Shown one piece after another: positions 47,415-56,741 of a stretch of DNA of 64,000 nt. This stretch comes from Emergomyces orientalis. Taxonomy: Eukaryota; Ascomycota; Eurotiomycetes; Onygenales; Ajellomycetaceae. Where the stretch lies: NCBI GenBank assembly GCA_002110485.1, contig MOWL01000047.1, positions 62,001 through 126,000 of the forward strand. Direction: 5' to 3'. The notes below the pieces were generated by a model. The model had not been told where the DNA came from and did not search any database. It was given only the letters and a program-made list of their open reading frames with translations. Both the position numbers and the translations under genes were made by a program. Each line of letters opens with the position of its first letter. Positions within the stretch are counted from its first letter, which is position 1.

Positions 47415-48216
47415 CTAGCTCTGTACTTCAATTGCATTCAAATACACATCTGAATCTCTTGCACCATGATTCCAAAGTAGATTTTTCACCTGATCATAGT
47501 TTTCACCACACCCAGTCCAGTGTGCCCAGCCAAGCGGCCCAGTTCCCTTCACATCTAGCATATTCACATCCGTCCCCCTCTTGATCAGCAACTCAATCAC
47601 TGCAAGAGACCCGCCCTCTGCTGCCCAGCTTAATGATGATCTTTCATTCCAGTTCATTCAGTCCAGCTCAGCACCTCAGTCAAGGAGTAATTCTACAACA
47701 TCAAGTCAATCTCACTTGGCGGCCCAGGATAAAGGGGTTCTCTCTGTGATATCCATCTCTTCAAGCTTATTCTCCTTCTTGTTGATCAGCTCTATTATAT
47801 GATTGATAGGTAGCTTAACAGCAGCTGAAGAGAGTTGCCCGCATTCATAAATTGCTGTTTTGTAAATGCTAAAGATTTGTTAATTTTCATCCCAGACTGT
47901 AGAAAGAGCTCACTAACCGTTTTTTTCGAATCCGGTAGGCCATCATTGATGTGAAATATGTCTGGGAAGATTTCTGAGATATGCGGTGTGAATGAAATGA
48001 AGTTGCTGCCAGCCTGAAATAGTCATTTCTTTATATAATATTGAAATTGGCGGCATCCCCACTTGCTCCATCAGAGATAACTATCCAGAATAATGACATA
48101 AGTTTCATAATTATGATGTCATACCTACTATTAACCGGACCCACCAATTAGATTAGAAAGGTGTGGCCAGCCAAGTCTCAGCTCTGTTTGGCTGAGAGAG
48201 CTTCTACTGGTTTCAT
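47415..48216 (-). pseudogene. Ankyrin-repeat gene, right copy, with TGA stops
   Basis: Minus strand. An upstream stretch reads ISFTPHISEIFPDIFHINDG and includes the 43 bp lost in the left copy. Ankyrin text follows: SLSWAAEGGSLAVIELLIKR, then LLWNHGARDSDVYLNAIEVQ. In-frame TGA codons stand at 47712, 47706, 47676 and 47658. Three of them correspond to CGG or CGA in the left copy; the fourth is shared. Confidence 0.75.
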
Positions 48217-48448
48217 ATTGTCAAACTTTTTTTCCAGAAAGCAGTGTCACGTGTGTGGCTACAAATACGCATCTACCGCGAAGTTCTGTCAGAGGATTTC
48301 CTAAACACACTCATTTCATTACCAACCGTACTTCCAACTTCTGGTTCACTAACACTTAGCATGACACTTGAACGCATAAAAAACCCAGATAGGCTGTACT
48401 TTCCTCAAGAATCAGATACAGCCAGAACTATTATTGCTTTCCACACCA

Positions 48449-49672
48449 CTACTTCAACAAAAAGTACTCAAGTGCAAAGTCCTGTGACGAAATGATCAGT
48501 AATGGAGGGCGAAGAAATCTGATGCAGGAAAGCATACCATAGGTTACAGCCAGGTTCTTTCCTAGAGGAGGATATGATGGTTGCAAGTTAATATCACAAC
48601 CTGCCAATATGTGAAGCCAGAAGAGCGCAAGGTTGACAGTTAGATGATTTGGTCTGTTTTCCCCCCACGGGATCACCGCTATTTGGACATTGCCTTCATT
48701 CACATCAAGGTTTCCACCATCAGTATAAGCAGAAGGGGAGGATCTTATAATGCTCGGTGATGACAACGGCAAATTAGGAGAATCAAGTGACATATTCGAC
48801 AATGCAGATAGGGTAGAAACAACACTATCTTGCCTAGCTCTCGTTCTACGCTCTGGGGTAAGATATCGTTCGTCTCTCTGCTGAGACTGTGCATGTGGAA
48901 TCACCACCCGGAACGGCGGACTAGAATCCGTTCTAGGCGAAGGTGTTGTGGGCTCGTGTGGAAGCCGATCAGGTCGTCTGCTTGGAGTGGCAGAAGGCTG
49001 ACTGATACGCGCTGGGCGGCCAGCAGCCAGTGGTACCCCTTCGTATTCTGATGCTGTTCTTCTGATGCAAACTAATTCTTTGTCTGATATGACATATGCA
49101 TATCTTGTGTTGAACAGCTTCGCGTAATGTACCACTTGACGTAGTGGTTTATGGAACTCGTCTCTTTTAGAGTGGAGCGTGTCGTGTTGCTGATCCGTGT
49201 TCCATTTCCCAGATACTTTGGTATCACCCGGAACCCGATTGCTGGGGGGAAAGGCCATCTTAGAATAAACTCCAGCCCAGTCTGGCAAAACACTCTCGCC
49301 GCTAAGGCCAGAGTGATTGCCCAAAGTCCAAGACATCGCCGGCATGGTAATTGATGCCTTGGATGCTAGCTCCAGAGCGCAGTCAACAATGGTATGGTTC
49401 CATTTCAAGAGGACAGCAGTAACAGTTGGCTCATTGACAATACAACAAGCGGAGCGATGAACTGGTGCGGGAGGATCAAATTCATGTTGCTGGTATGGCC
49501 GAGCGAGGACGTCACTGAGCATAGAAATTAAGTTTTCATAGATAAAATCCGTCCATTCCTCAATGCCCTCCAAATCTTCCCAGTCTCTATTAAACGAATT
49601 AGACCCTGTTTTGACATTGGTTCTATCCAAACTGGGATCAACGACTGAAAGATATTCAAGCAGAGTAGACAT
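48449..49672 (-). CDS. PD-(D/E)XK nuclease-like domain protein
   Basis: One long exon of 407 aa from the ATG at 49672. The putative nuclease core has E81 (NEPTVTAVLL), P130-D131 (LPDWAGV) and D150-x-K152 (PGDTKVSGKW), matching the PD-(D/E)XK pattern, followed by PLRQVVHYAKLFNTRYAYVI and SDKELVCIRR, which fits the later core strand and helix. A Pro/Ser/Arg-rich linker (about residues 230-330) and a C-terminal region with VQIAVIPWGENRP and LTVNLALFWLHILAG follow. I recall similar proteins in Onygenales beside kinase-like genes. A kinase-like gene is divergently placed 0.64 kb away. Whether it cuts DNA is unknown. A 3' intron is possible near 48540. Confidence 0.7.
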   Translation of the reverse strand: MSTLLEYLSVVDPSLDRTNVKTGSNSFNRDWEDLEGIEEWTDFIYENLISMLSDVLARPYQQHEFDPPAPVHRSACCIVNEPTVTAVLLKWNHTIVDCALELASKASITMPAMSWTLGNHSGLSGESVLPDWAGVYSKMAFPPSNRVPGDTKVSGKWNTDQQHDTLHSKRDEFHKPLRQVVHYAKLFNTRYAYVISDKELVCIRRTASEYEGVPLAAGRPARISQPSATPSRRPDRLPHEPTTPSPRTDSSPPFRVVIPHAQSQQRDERYLTPERRTRARQDSVVSTLSALSNMSLDSPNLPLSSPSIIRSSPSAYTDGGNLDVNEGNVQIAVIPWGENRPNHLTVNLALFWLHILAGCDINLQPSYPPLGKNLAVTYGMLSCIRFLRPPLLIISSQDFALEYFLLK

Positions 49673-50310
49673 GGCCGCAGATTGAAAAGGGTAATTTTCC
49701 TCCAAGTAGGGTCATTAGGAACCTGGTTGTACTGGAACCCCAGACCCCGCCTTTTGCTGGCAGCGGAAGATTATATAATCAATATTGTTAAGTTAGTTAG
49801 TTAACATATTTCACCACGAAACTCGTTCACACCACATTCTCATTAGCTCATGTACGTATATCAAACTCTGGTTAGTAAGCTCTCAGTTGAAGTATTGACT
49901 TTCTCTTTGAGACTAGCGAGGCTAGCAATTAAGACAGCCAATCATATGTCAAGCATGGAGTATAGATCATGTGACATGAGAATAGCACAAAAAGAATGTC
50001 AACAGCTGAGAAATTTGATTGGTAGCTTCAAAAAAGCCATATCACGTGAACGAGCTAATGAGAATGTGGTGGTGATAGGTAATATGTGGGATGGTTGAAC
50101 TCTCTATTGTGAGGGAAACTAGCTAGCAATGTTTATGCGGAATCACATGACACTTTCTTCTTGCGCCAAGCATCATGATTCTTTGTTATTGTCTCATTCT
50201 TGTTGATTGAATACTATCTCTCCTGACATTGCTATTCACTCTTTCCAATACCAGAGATTTATTTGTTTGCAATGTGAAATCTGGCCTGACTGCTATCTTT
50301 TTTACTTTCA
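49673..50310. promoter_or_regulatory. divergent intergenic region of nuclease-like and kinase-like genes
   Basis: 638 bp between the two start codons, AT-rich, and probably holding both promoters. No specific site was recognised. Confidence 0.4.
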
Positions 50311-51290
50311 ATGGATCTCCAACACGCATCTTCATCCAAACACAAGCATACATGCTGGACTGTGTGGTTAAAACATCACAAGGACAAGTGTCCATTCATC
50401 AACAATCTTAGTCACCTCTCACCTGATATCGAGTTTCTGGAGCTATTGTTCACTGGAAGTCACAGCTATCTTTTCAAAGTACAACTTAGCTGCAAAATAT
50501 ATACTCTCAAACTGGTACAAAACACCCAAGCTTCATTTTTTGCTCACTTCAGACTGTCACTTACAATGTCTTCTGGTACCATTAGTATAACCTGACACAA
50601 CCTGACTGGTCAGAATCACGGTTCGAAAGGAATGCGTGGGAGAAGGATCCCTTCATTGTTGAATGTCAAGTATACGATTACTTGATTGAGAACAAGTTGG
50701 GTGGAGTGGTTGGGCCTTGCTGCCACGGCTGGCTCAAGCTTGATAAAGCCCAGGAACACTGTTTGGAATGGAAGTTTCCCAAACCTCTAGATTGGCGGCG
50801 GAGGGCAGATACAACAGAAGACCCTATCCGTGGACTATTGCTTGAATACATTGATGGATGTACTATTGACAAGGCTAGAATCACTACCGTTGGAGCCCAG
50901 AGTTTGCGAGTTCAGCTCAATCATCTACACAACATGAACATTGCGCATGGTGACCTGTTTCCACGAAATATTATGGGATCTAATGATGGCCGTGCATTTC
51001 TCGTTGATTTCAGCTCTGCAAAATTATGGCCTCACAGTTCATTCATTATACGCCAAAGAGAAGACTTTCTATGCTACACTCGAGGCGAGAAATGCGTGCT
51101 TGAGCTAATTTTGTTTCGGCTTCAGAAGGTAAAGGCCTCGCTCGCCCCTTGATTCATTTGACTTTTAGCTTATGCAAACCAGTTAAAACGGCACCAAGGC
51201 ATGGCATTTAGTACAGCCCAGAGTGAAGAACAAGCATATGGTCGCCCGGTGTGTTCCTGGGCAAGTGCAAATTACACCGTTGTTGAGTGA
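50311..51290 (+). CDS. Protein kinase-like protein with atypical catalytic motifs
   Basis: Three exons join in frame to 284 aa: 50311-50514, 50586-51128 and 51183-51290. ELLFTGSHSYLFKVQLSCKI, with K67 in YTLKL, forms the nucleotide-binding part. The catalytic loop is AHGDLFPRNIM with D191, and LVDFSSAK carries D209; HRD is HGD and DFG is DFS. Upstream conserved text is DWSESRFERNAWEKDPF and GLLLEYIDGC. The small size and HGD loop resemble fungal kinase-like/aminoglycoside-phosphotransferase-like proteins more than classical Ser/Thr kinases. It is divergent from the nuclease-like gene. Confidence 0.72.
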
Positions 51291-52078
51291 GACGCATTTT
51301 GGGACAGCAATCTTTGCTCTTCTCCCAGTTTGGAGACAGCAGCGCGTTGTGCCTGTATGTGTTATAGAAATTTGTTGCACTTCAATGATATCCCAGTGTC
51401 GAAGAATATGAGTGTTTATAGAATAAGAATGACAGGCATATCAAAAATGGAAATGCAAAGAACGGAGCTGGGAGTTTTATAGAGCAGATTGTCATTCTTA
51501 TTCTGCTCTCTTTTTTATTTTTTATTTTTTATTTTTGTAAGGGCATATAGCTGTAGGGAGTCCAAATATCAAACTCGTGAAGTCTTACCAATTATCGGCT
51601 ACAGTCATCACTGCCTGCTAATTTATCCTCTAATTGTTTCTGTAGATGCTTGATTTATTTGTTTAAGTCAGTTTCTGGTTAAGTTTCAATAGACAATCTC
51701 CTTGATCGAATCGGGAGAGATTTACAATATTTGAGATACGAGGATGAAAGGGAAGAACATGAGCCATACTCCTCACTTCGCACAGCTGGAGTTGATATAT
51801 ACCCATGCCCCTTGCGCAAATAATTATGGGTTACTGGGTAAACGGTGAAGCCACGGGGTGAAGGCTAATAAGTACATCAAGCGGTTATCTTCCTGTTTCT
51901 TGACACATAATTCCCCCTCGTCTTAATCCAGTGCCAGATCCTGCCTCAGGTACACCTCAACACTCAGGCATATCGGGATTTAGCAACCCAGCAGCAAAGC
52001 AATAGTCTCTTTCTTTTGAGAGGTCTGTGGTCATCTCTTAGTTTGGGTTTTCATTGCGTAACTAATATTTTCCAAGAG
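51291..52078. other. no supported gene
   Basis: AT-rich stretch with poly-T/TTTTTA repeats at about 51508-51536. Nothing else was seen. Confidence 0.45.
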
Positions 52079-52402
52079 ATGGAGAAAAGGAACCAACCAC
52101 GGAAGAGGGCGAGTACACAAGCATTGCGAGATGATGAAGAACCGAACAAGCGAACCAACAGATCTCAGAATCAAGATGATGTGGGACCTGAGGCCTTATT
52201 GCGCCAGATACAGGAGAATCGAGACGCACAGAAAATCGGAGAAGGATGGGTTGAGAAAAAAATTCGCAAACGCCGAAGAATGTATTGTTGTGGATGTGAA
52301 AAGAGTATCAGGGCCGGGATAAAATGCCCAGAATGTGGCCATGAATGGGAACAGTGTCCAATGTGCTGGCATGGAGACGATCTGATTAAACAGAAGGCAT
52401 AA
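52079..52402 (+). CDS. small zinc-ribbon-like protein
   Basis: 107 aa from the ATG at 52079. The first 80 residues are highly charged (basic MEKRNQPRKRASTQALRDDE, then helical EALLRQIQENRDAQKIGEGW). The C-terminus has seven Cys: CCGC, CPEC and CPMC with GHEW and CWH between them, a double zinc-ribbon pattern. The frame is open to 52016, and the sequence just before the ATG looks like an intron end (ACTAAT then CCAAG), so a 5' exon is possible. No named family was recognised. Another Cys-rich orphan lies at 54135. Confidence 0.5.
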   Translation: MEKRNQPRKRASTQALRDDEEPNKRTNRSQNQDDVGPEALLRQIQENRDAQKIGEGWVEKKIRKRRRMYCCGCEKSIRAGIKCPECGHEWEQCPMCWHGDDLIKQKA

Positions 52403-52590
52403 GTAATCAGAGAATTAAAAGTGTATTTATTGATTTACTTGGTGATGGACAATTTTCTTGTTGGAGGGGAAGGAGAACAAATAGTATGAGAATTGAGAGC
52501 AAGAATGAATAAAAGCATGGAGCATTGAAAAACCTGAGAAAAAATGAATTGATACAGCAGCTGTTCAATATTCTCTCATCGAGATCAAAA

Positions 52591-53242
52591 TTACTGACAA
52601 AAATTCAACACAGTCTCCCTGAAACAAGCAGCAAAAAGTTGGCTTGTCATTAAATCATCTGTGTTCCATTCCTCACTCCCTGTTGAGAAGAAAAGGGATA
52701 CTCTATGTTGTTTTAATTGCAGACTGAAAGACTTGATGGACCCTGGAAACCACTTTTCACACTTCCAGCCTTGCAGAAGAGCAAGAACAGCCCAAATATA
52801 ATGTGCATGCAGCAAGTCTTTTTTTAAATTGTTTGGACGAGACAAGTTGCAAAATAAACGGGTGGTTGCAACAGCAGATATATTCTTTGCCTCCTCAAGC
52901 TCACTTGCAATTTCTGGATCGCATGGCATAATTTTGAATCGAAGAAGTGCCTCATAGGCTGGGAGAAGTCGCCCCGGCACTGTTGAAGGAAGAGGAATGA
53001 TTGTAGGGTTTGTGGGATTTGTGACGTGAAAGATAAGCCGGGGTGATGAAACACAAATATAAGGCCAGTTGCCAACTATAACCAGTTTGGAGGCAATAGG
53101 TTCAACAATATCACTATCTAGCAAGAAAAATCCAGCATTCCACATATTCTAAATTGTTGTTAGTTGAGCAACTTTCGCGGGGCGGGTTTTGGTATACCTG
53201 AACAGCGTTCATTGGCACAGATGCATCTGGGAAAAACGACAT
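52591..53242 (-). CDS. hypothetical protein
   Basis: Two exons, 53242-53198 and 53148-52591, join in frame to 200 aa. The intron has a GTATAC donor and an ACTAAC branch. The first exon is MSFFPDASVPMNAVQ. The second has FFLLDSDIVEPIASKLVIVG and GNWPYICVSSPRLIFHVTNP, then helical LPAYEALLRFKIMPCDPEIA, HYIWAVLALLQGWKCEKWFP and a final MTSQLFAACFRETVLNF. No family was recognised. No membrane segment is clear. Confidence 0.55.
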
Positions 53243-54134
53243 GACCAGGGCAAGCTAATGTATGAAGAGCACATAAATAGTGAAGCAAACTGACTGAGAT
53301 CATCCAGTTTTTGTTGGAAAGAAACAAGAACAGAGGTGGCCTTGACTTTTATAATATAGAGGAATTTTGTTAAACAATGCCGCTGGGGCTTTCCATTCCT
53401 ATTGAGACATCATGGGCCCTCAGAAAGGATTCGGTGTCGCAACCAAGAGGAAGAGCTCAACAGGGCAACATACTTGTTGGTTACTTTAGCGCTTGTCCAG
53501 TTGCACCTTCAAGCTTGGTAAAATTGCCCTCAAATACTGAATACAATTGTGCTTTCGAACAGTGATGCGGCTAAACTAGTGGGTGGCAGAATCTTGTCTT
53601 GGTAGCTGTTCCGGGCGCTAGTTCACAAGATTACGATCCCCCAGAACCTAGAGGCTCTAATATGCCGCTGAAGTTTAAAACTGTAAACTACTAGGAGAGT
53701 GGAGAAATACAGAGGACCGACCGAATATGAGGCCTTTTTGTATGGATACTTAAGTGTATAAACTATTTAGGAGGGCGGCGACACAGTAAACATGATTAAT
53801 GAACCTTGAACAGTGCAACGCAACTGAACGCGCCTTAAAAAAGTAGCCAATTACCCTGCATTTGTGATATTCAACTAATAAATCAAAGGGTCGCACCGAG
53901 AATACAGCCGCGAGGCCCATTCGCAGAATAAATAACTAGTAGAATTGATAAATCTGTAGAAGAATCTGACACATAATCTCCAGATCACCTGCCCTAACCG
54001 CGTTCCAAGATCACCAGCTATGTTCCCATATCCAGAATAAGTTGCACTAGTTGTTTGTTGGCGAATTTGAGTTTCTGTCCTCGTGACCAACCTGAGATTC
54101 TGTCAGCTTCGACCTTAATTGATATGATGTTAGT
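53243..54134. other. no supported gene
   Basis: Short ORFs only. Nothing was recognised. Confidence 0.45.
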
Positions 54135-54635
54135 CTATAATACCTTTTTCACTCTCTTCCAAATGTCATCATTGTCGCTGTCCGGAATTGTCTCGTGTGT
54201 TAAACAATCACTTGTCGATGATGTTTCGAATTCATCACCAGCACAGAAACATACACCACAGTATAAATGCCCACATCCACATCTGTTGCTCTTCGGATTC
54301 ACTCTCTCGCACTCGCAGCACTTAGTCAGAGGTAGCTTAACCCAAGTACTCCTTTCTTGTAGTCCCTTTTTCTTTTGTTTCCACTTTTCTTTTTGCTCAG
54401 AATATGACAACATAAAGAGTTTATTATCCGTATCTGGATCCTCGATGACGTCTGAATCGATGTTGATGTTGATGGTTTGGCGTGGACGGATTGCTGGTGC
54501 TTCAGTTGGTTTGTTCGGATTGAGGTTTGCCTCACTAGGGCACTTCCTGAGTTTTTTTGGTGCTTGCAAGCAGTCCAGAAAACTGCTCTGACCATCATAC
54601 TTCTTGCTGTAGTCCGAATCTTGGTGCGATTCCAT
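54135..54635 (-). CDS. hypothetical Cys-rich protein
   Basis: 166 aa from the ATG at 54635. A polar N-terminus (KCPSEANLNPNKPTEAPAIR) is followed by an acidic patch IDSDVIEDPDTD, a basic EQKEKWKQKKKGLQE, and a Cys-rich knot CCECERVNPKSNRCGCGHLY then CGVCFCAG. Eight Cys and a His over about 32 residues suggest zinc binding. The end is acidic. A different frame upstream (MAPPPTTQTERQQLQTATTP at about 54690) might be a 5' exon. No family was recognised. Confidence 0.48.
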   Translation of the reverse strand: MESHQDSDYSKKYDGQSSFLDCLQAPKKLRKCPSEANLNPNKPTEAPAIRPRQTININIDSDVIEDPDTDNKLFMLSYSEQKEKWKQKKKGLQERSTWVKLPLTKCCECERVNPKSNRCGCGHLYCGVCFCAGDEFETSSTSDCLTHETIPDSDNDDIWKRVKKVL

Positions 54636-55516
54636 ATTTCTGGGGTGGTTGCAGTTTGAAGTTGTTGTCTTTCAGTTTGTGTTGTGGGCGGTGGTGCCAT
54701 ATAAGAGGACTTCCTCAAAGGCACGGATGGTTTCCTCAAAGAACAGAAATATGATGAAGCGGGGAGGGAGGGGTCCAATGAAGCCGCATCCTAGGTTGGC
54801 TTCGATGCCGAAACAATCTATTGCAACATAGATCTGTGAGAAATAACTAATGGACAGTGAGAGAGCGGAGTCCTAATATTCCCCATATTTTCAACCCGCA
54901 CTCATATCAATTACTAGACAATAATAGCCAATCTTATTAGAAACCAGGAGTATGCATCTAGGATCGACCGAAATGGTCAGGAATATGATCTACATCTAAA
55001 TCTCTAATGGCATGTCATTAGTGGACCCGAAATAATCTCCAGGAACGAATTTCTCACAAAACTAGTTATCCTCAATCTCAGCGGGGCAGTTTGATGGAGG
55101 AGTTGCATTGTCATTGATTTCAGAGGTCTAATGATCAGGTGTGGGAAGAAAAAGCCCCCCATTCACCTCAATCAGAAGTTCGTTGAGGCAAAAGATTAGA
55201 TGAAAGGGAAAATATATAAAGTAAAAAAATATATATATAAAAAACCAAAGCCGTTTATACATGTGAAATAGCGTAACAAACCAAAATGCGGATGCATGCA
55301 CATTTTTAAAATTTTTAAATCTTCAAGTTTCCAAAAAGATGCCTAAGTTGAACGAGGTAGCCAGCCATTAGTGAGCAAGGAAGATTTAAATGCAAAAAAA
55401 GTACCCAGCCTCTCAAGGTGATTCCATGATACCTTGCCACAGCAAGAACTGACAAGGATAGGGATAGTACACAACCAAAATGAAATGTAGAAATAAATAA
55501 CTAATAACATATGAAA
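54636..55516. other. no supported gene
   Basis: AT-rich with TA runs near 55230. Nothing was recognised. Confidence 0.45.
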
Positions 55517-56014
55517 CTAAATAGAGAGCATGGAACTAGTGGCCCGGACGAGCACTTCAAGGCTCTCCTCATCCTGTTCCACTGCATCTTTTGCGCCTTG
55601 TGCTCTGACGAAAGTATGCCAATCAGACCTCCCTACCCGGATTCCATTTTTGGTCTTTGCAGAAAATAGTACGCTGGGAAGCTCTTTACAGCTAAGCTTC
55701 AGACCATGGTATTTATCAATTTCTTCAATTTCCCCAGCTGTGAACTGGAGGAGCCGGGACTGGCTTTCAAATTCTGAAACACGGCATTCGGGGGACATCG
55801 CCGCAACATGGACGTATGATAAACCTTGTGCTTGCCCAATGCGAGGTTCCATTGGCTGTACAGAGTTTGATTTATGATCAAACCACTCTGAAAGGTGCAG
55901 TGGCTTTTCGCAATCAGCCAATTGCCGCACAGCATTTGGGACTGTGACAGTGCCTGAGGACCAGCACCATGGCCAACAGCTTCCCGTACCGAAGTCGAAC
56001 AGATAGCAACCCAT
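55517..56014 (-). CDS. hypothetical protein
   Basis: 165 aa from the ATG at 56014. Conserved-looking parts are MGCYLFDFGTGSCWPWCW, HLSEWFDHKSNSVQP, LQFTAGEIEEIDKYHGLKLS and VGRSDWHTFVRAQGAKDAVE. The Cys/Trp-rich start may be preceded by another exon, since a CTGAC branch and TTTAG acceptor lie just upstream. No family was recognised. Confidence 0.45.
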   Translation of the reverse strand: MGCYLFDFGTGSCWPWCWSSGTVTVPNAVRQLADCEKPLHLSEWFDHKSNSVQPMEPRIGQAQGLSYVHVAAMSPECRVSEFESQSRLLQFTAGEIEEIDKYHGLKLSCKELPSVLFSAKTKNGIRVGRSDWHTFVRAQGAKDAVEQDEESLEVLVRATSSMLSI

Positions 56015-56741
56015 GAATTTGCTAAACCACAGTCAGCAAACAATCTTCAGAGCAAAGAATATTTCCTCTTACTGTCACCACGAACAGCAACCACCCGATC
56101 AGAGTTTAGTAAACTTGAAGTTGCACTCGAGTCCTGGTCCAAAACTTTCAGCCATATGATTCAAAAGAGAGTACCTGTTATAACCAACCCTTTCTTCTCT
56201 AATCAAATAGACACCTCTTTTCTCCCCCGGGTGCTTTCTCTGTTCTGCGTGTGGCTCGAACTAGCGGGCTGCAAGGCTATGCGAGAAGGTAACATGCGTG
56301 CACATGCTAATATGGATGACCATCATGAAATGAGGCAACGAGCGAGCGCTGAAGCATCTCTTATACCCAAAGCTAGTTAAATCTGCCCTCTCTTCCATAT
56401 GTTGGCCCAGAGCTGCAAATGCCTTCAAATTTTAGTTGGCAGTTGATGATGTTCCTTGAAAGGAGGAGATGACCGTGCGGCGGATATTCTTTTAGTTAGT
56501 TGATGTTTGTTCAAACTAACTACTAGTGGTTGCCACAAGTGGGGCCAAGAGACATGAATGTCTCTTGGCCCCACTTTTCAATTTAGTGTGTATCTTGGCA
56601 AGTTGACCAGCACGGCGCAGGTGCTTTAGCTCCTTAGCAAGCGAATGTTTGCCTTGGCAAGATATACCTCCTACTGCACGGGGCAGATTAATCCCCAATT
56701 ACTCTCTTACAACATTCATTTCATCTCCAACTTGCTGACAG
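56015..56741. other. intergenic with perfect palindrome
   Basis: It holds the 40-nt palindrome at 56537 and a weaker TTAGTTAGTT/AACTAACTA inverted repeat just before it. No gene was seen. Confidence 0.5.
56537..56576. repeat. perfect 40-nt inverted repeat (19-bp arms, 2-nt loop)
   Basis: The left arm AAGTGGGGCCAAGAGACAT is the exact complement of the right arm, separated only by GA. Pairing stops outside the arms. Confidence 0.95.

Larger units (their letters stand above)
46887..48216. repeat. Duplicated block, right copy
   Basis: Direct repeat of 32309-33563. It carries many C-to-T and G-to-A differences relative to the left copy and starts about 115 bp right of the MITE. The first exon of the chromodomain-like gene is missing here. 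Confidence 0.9.
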
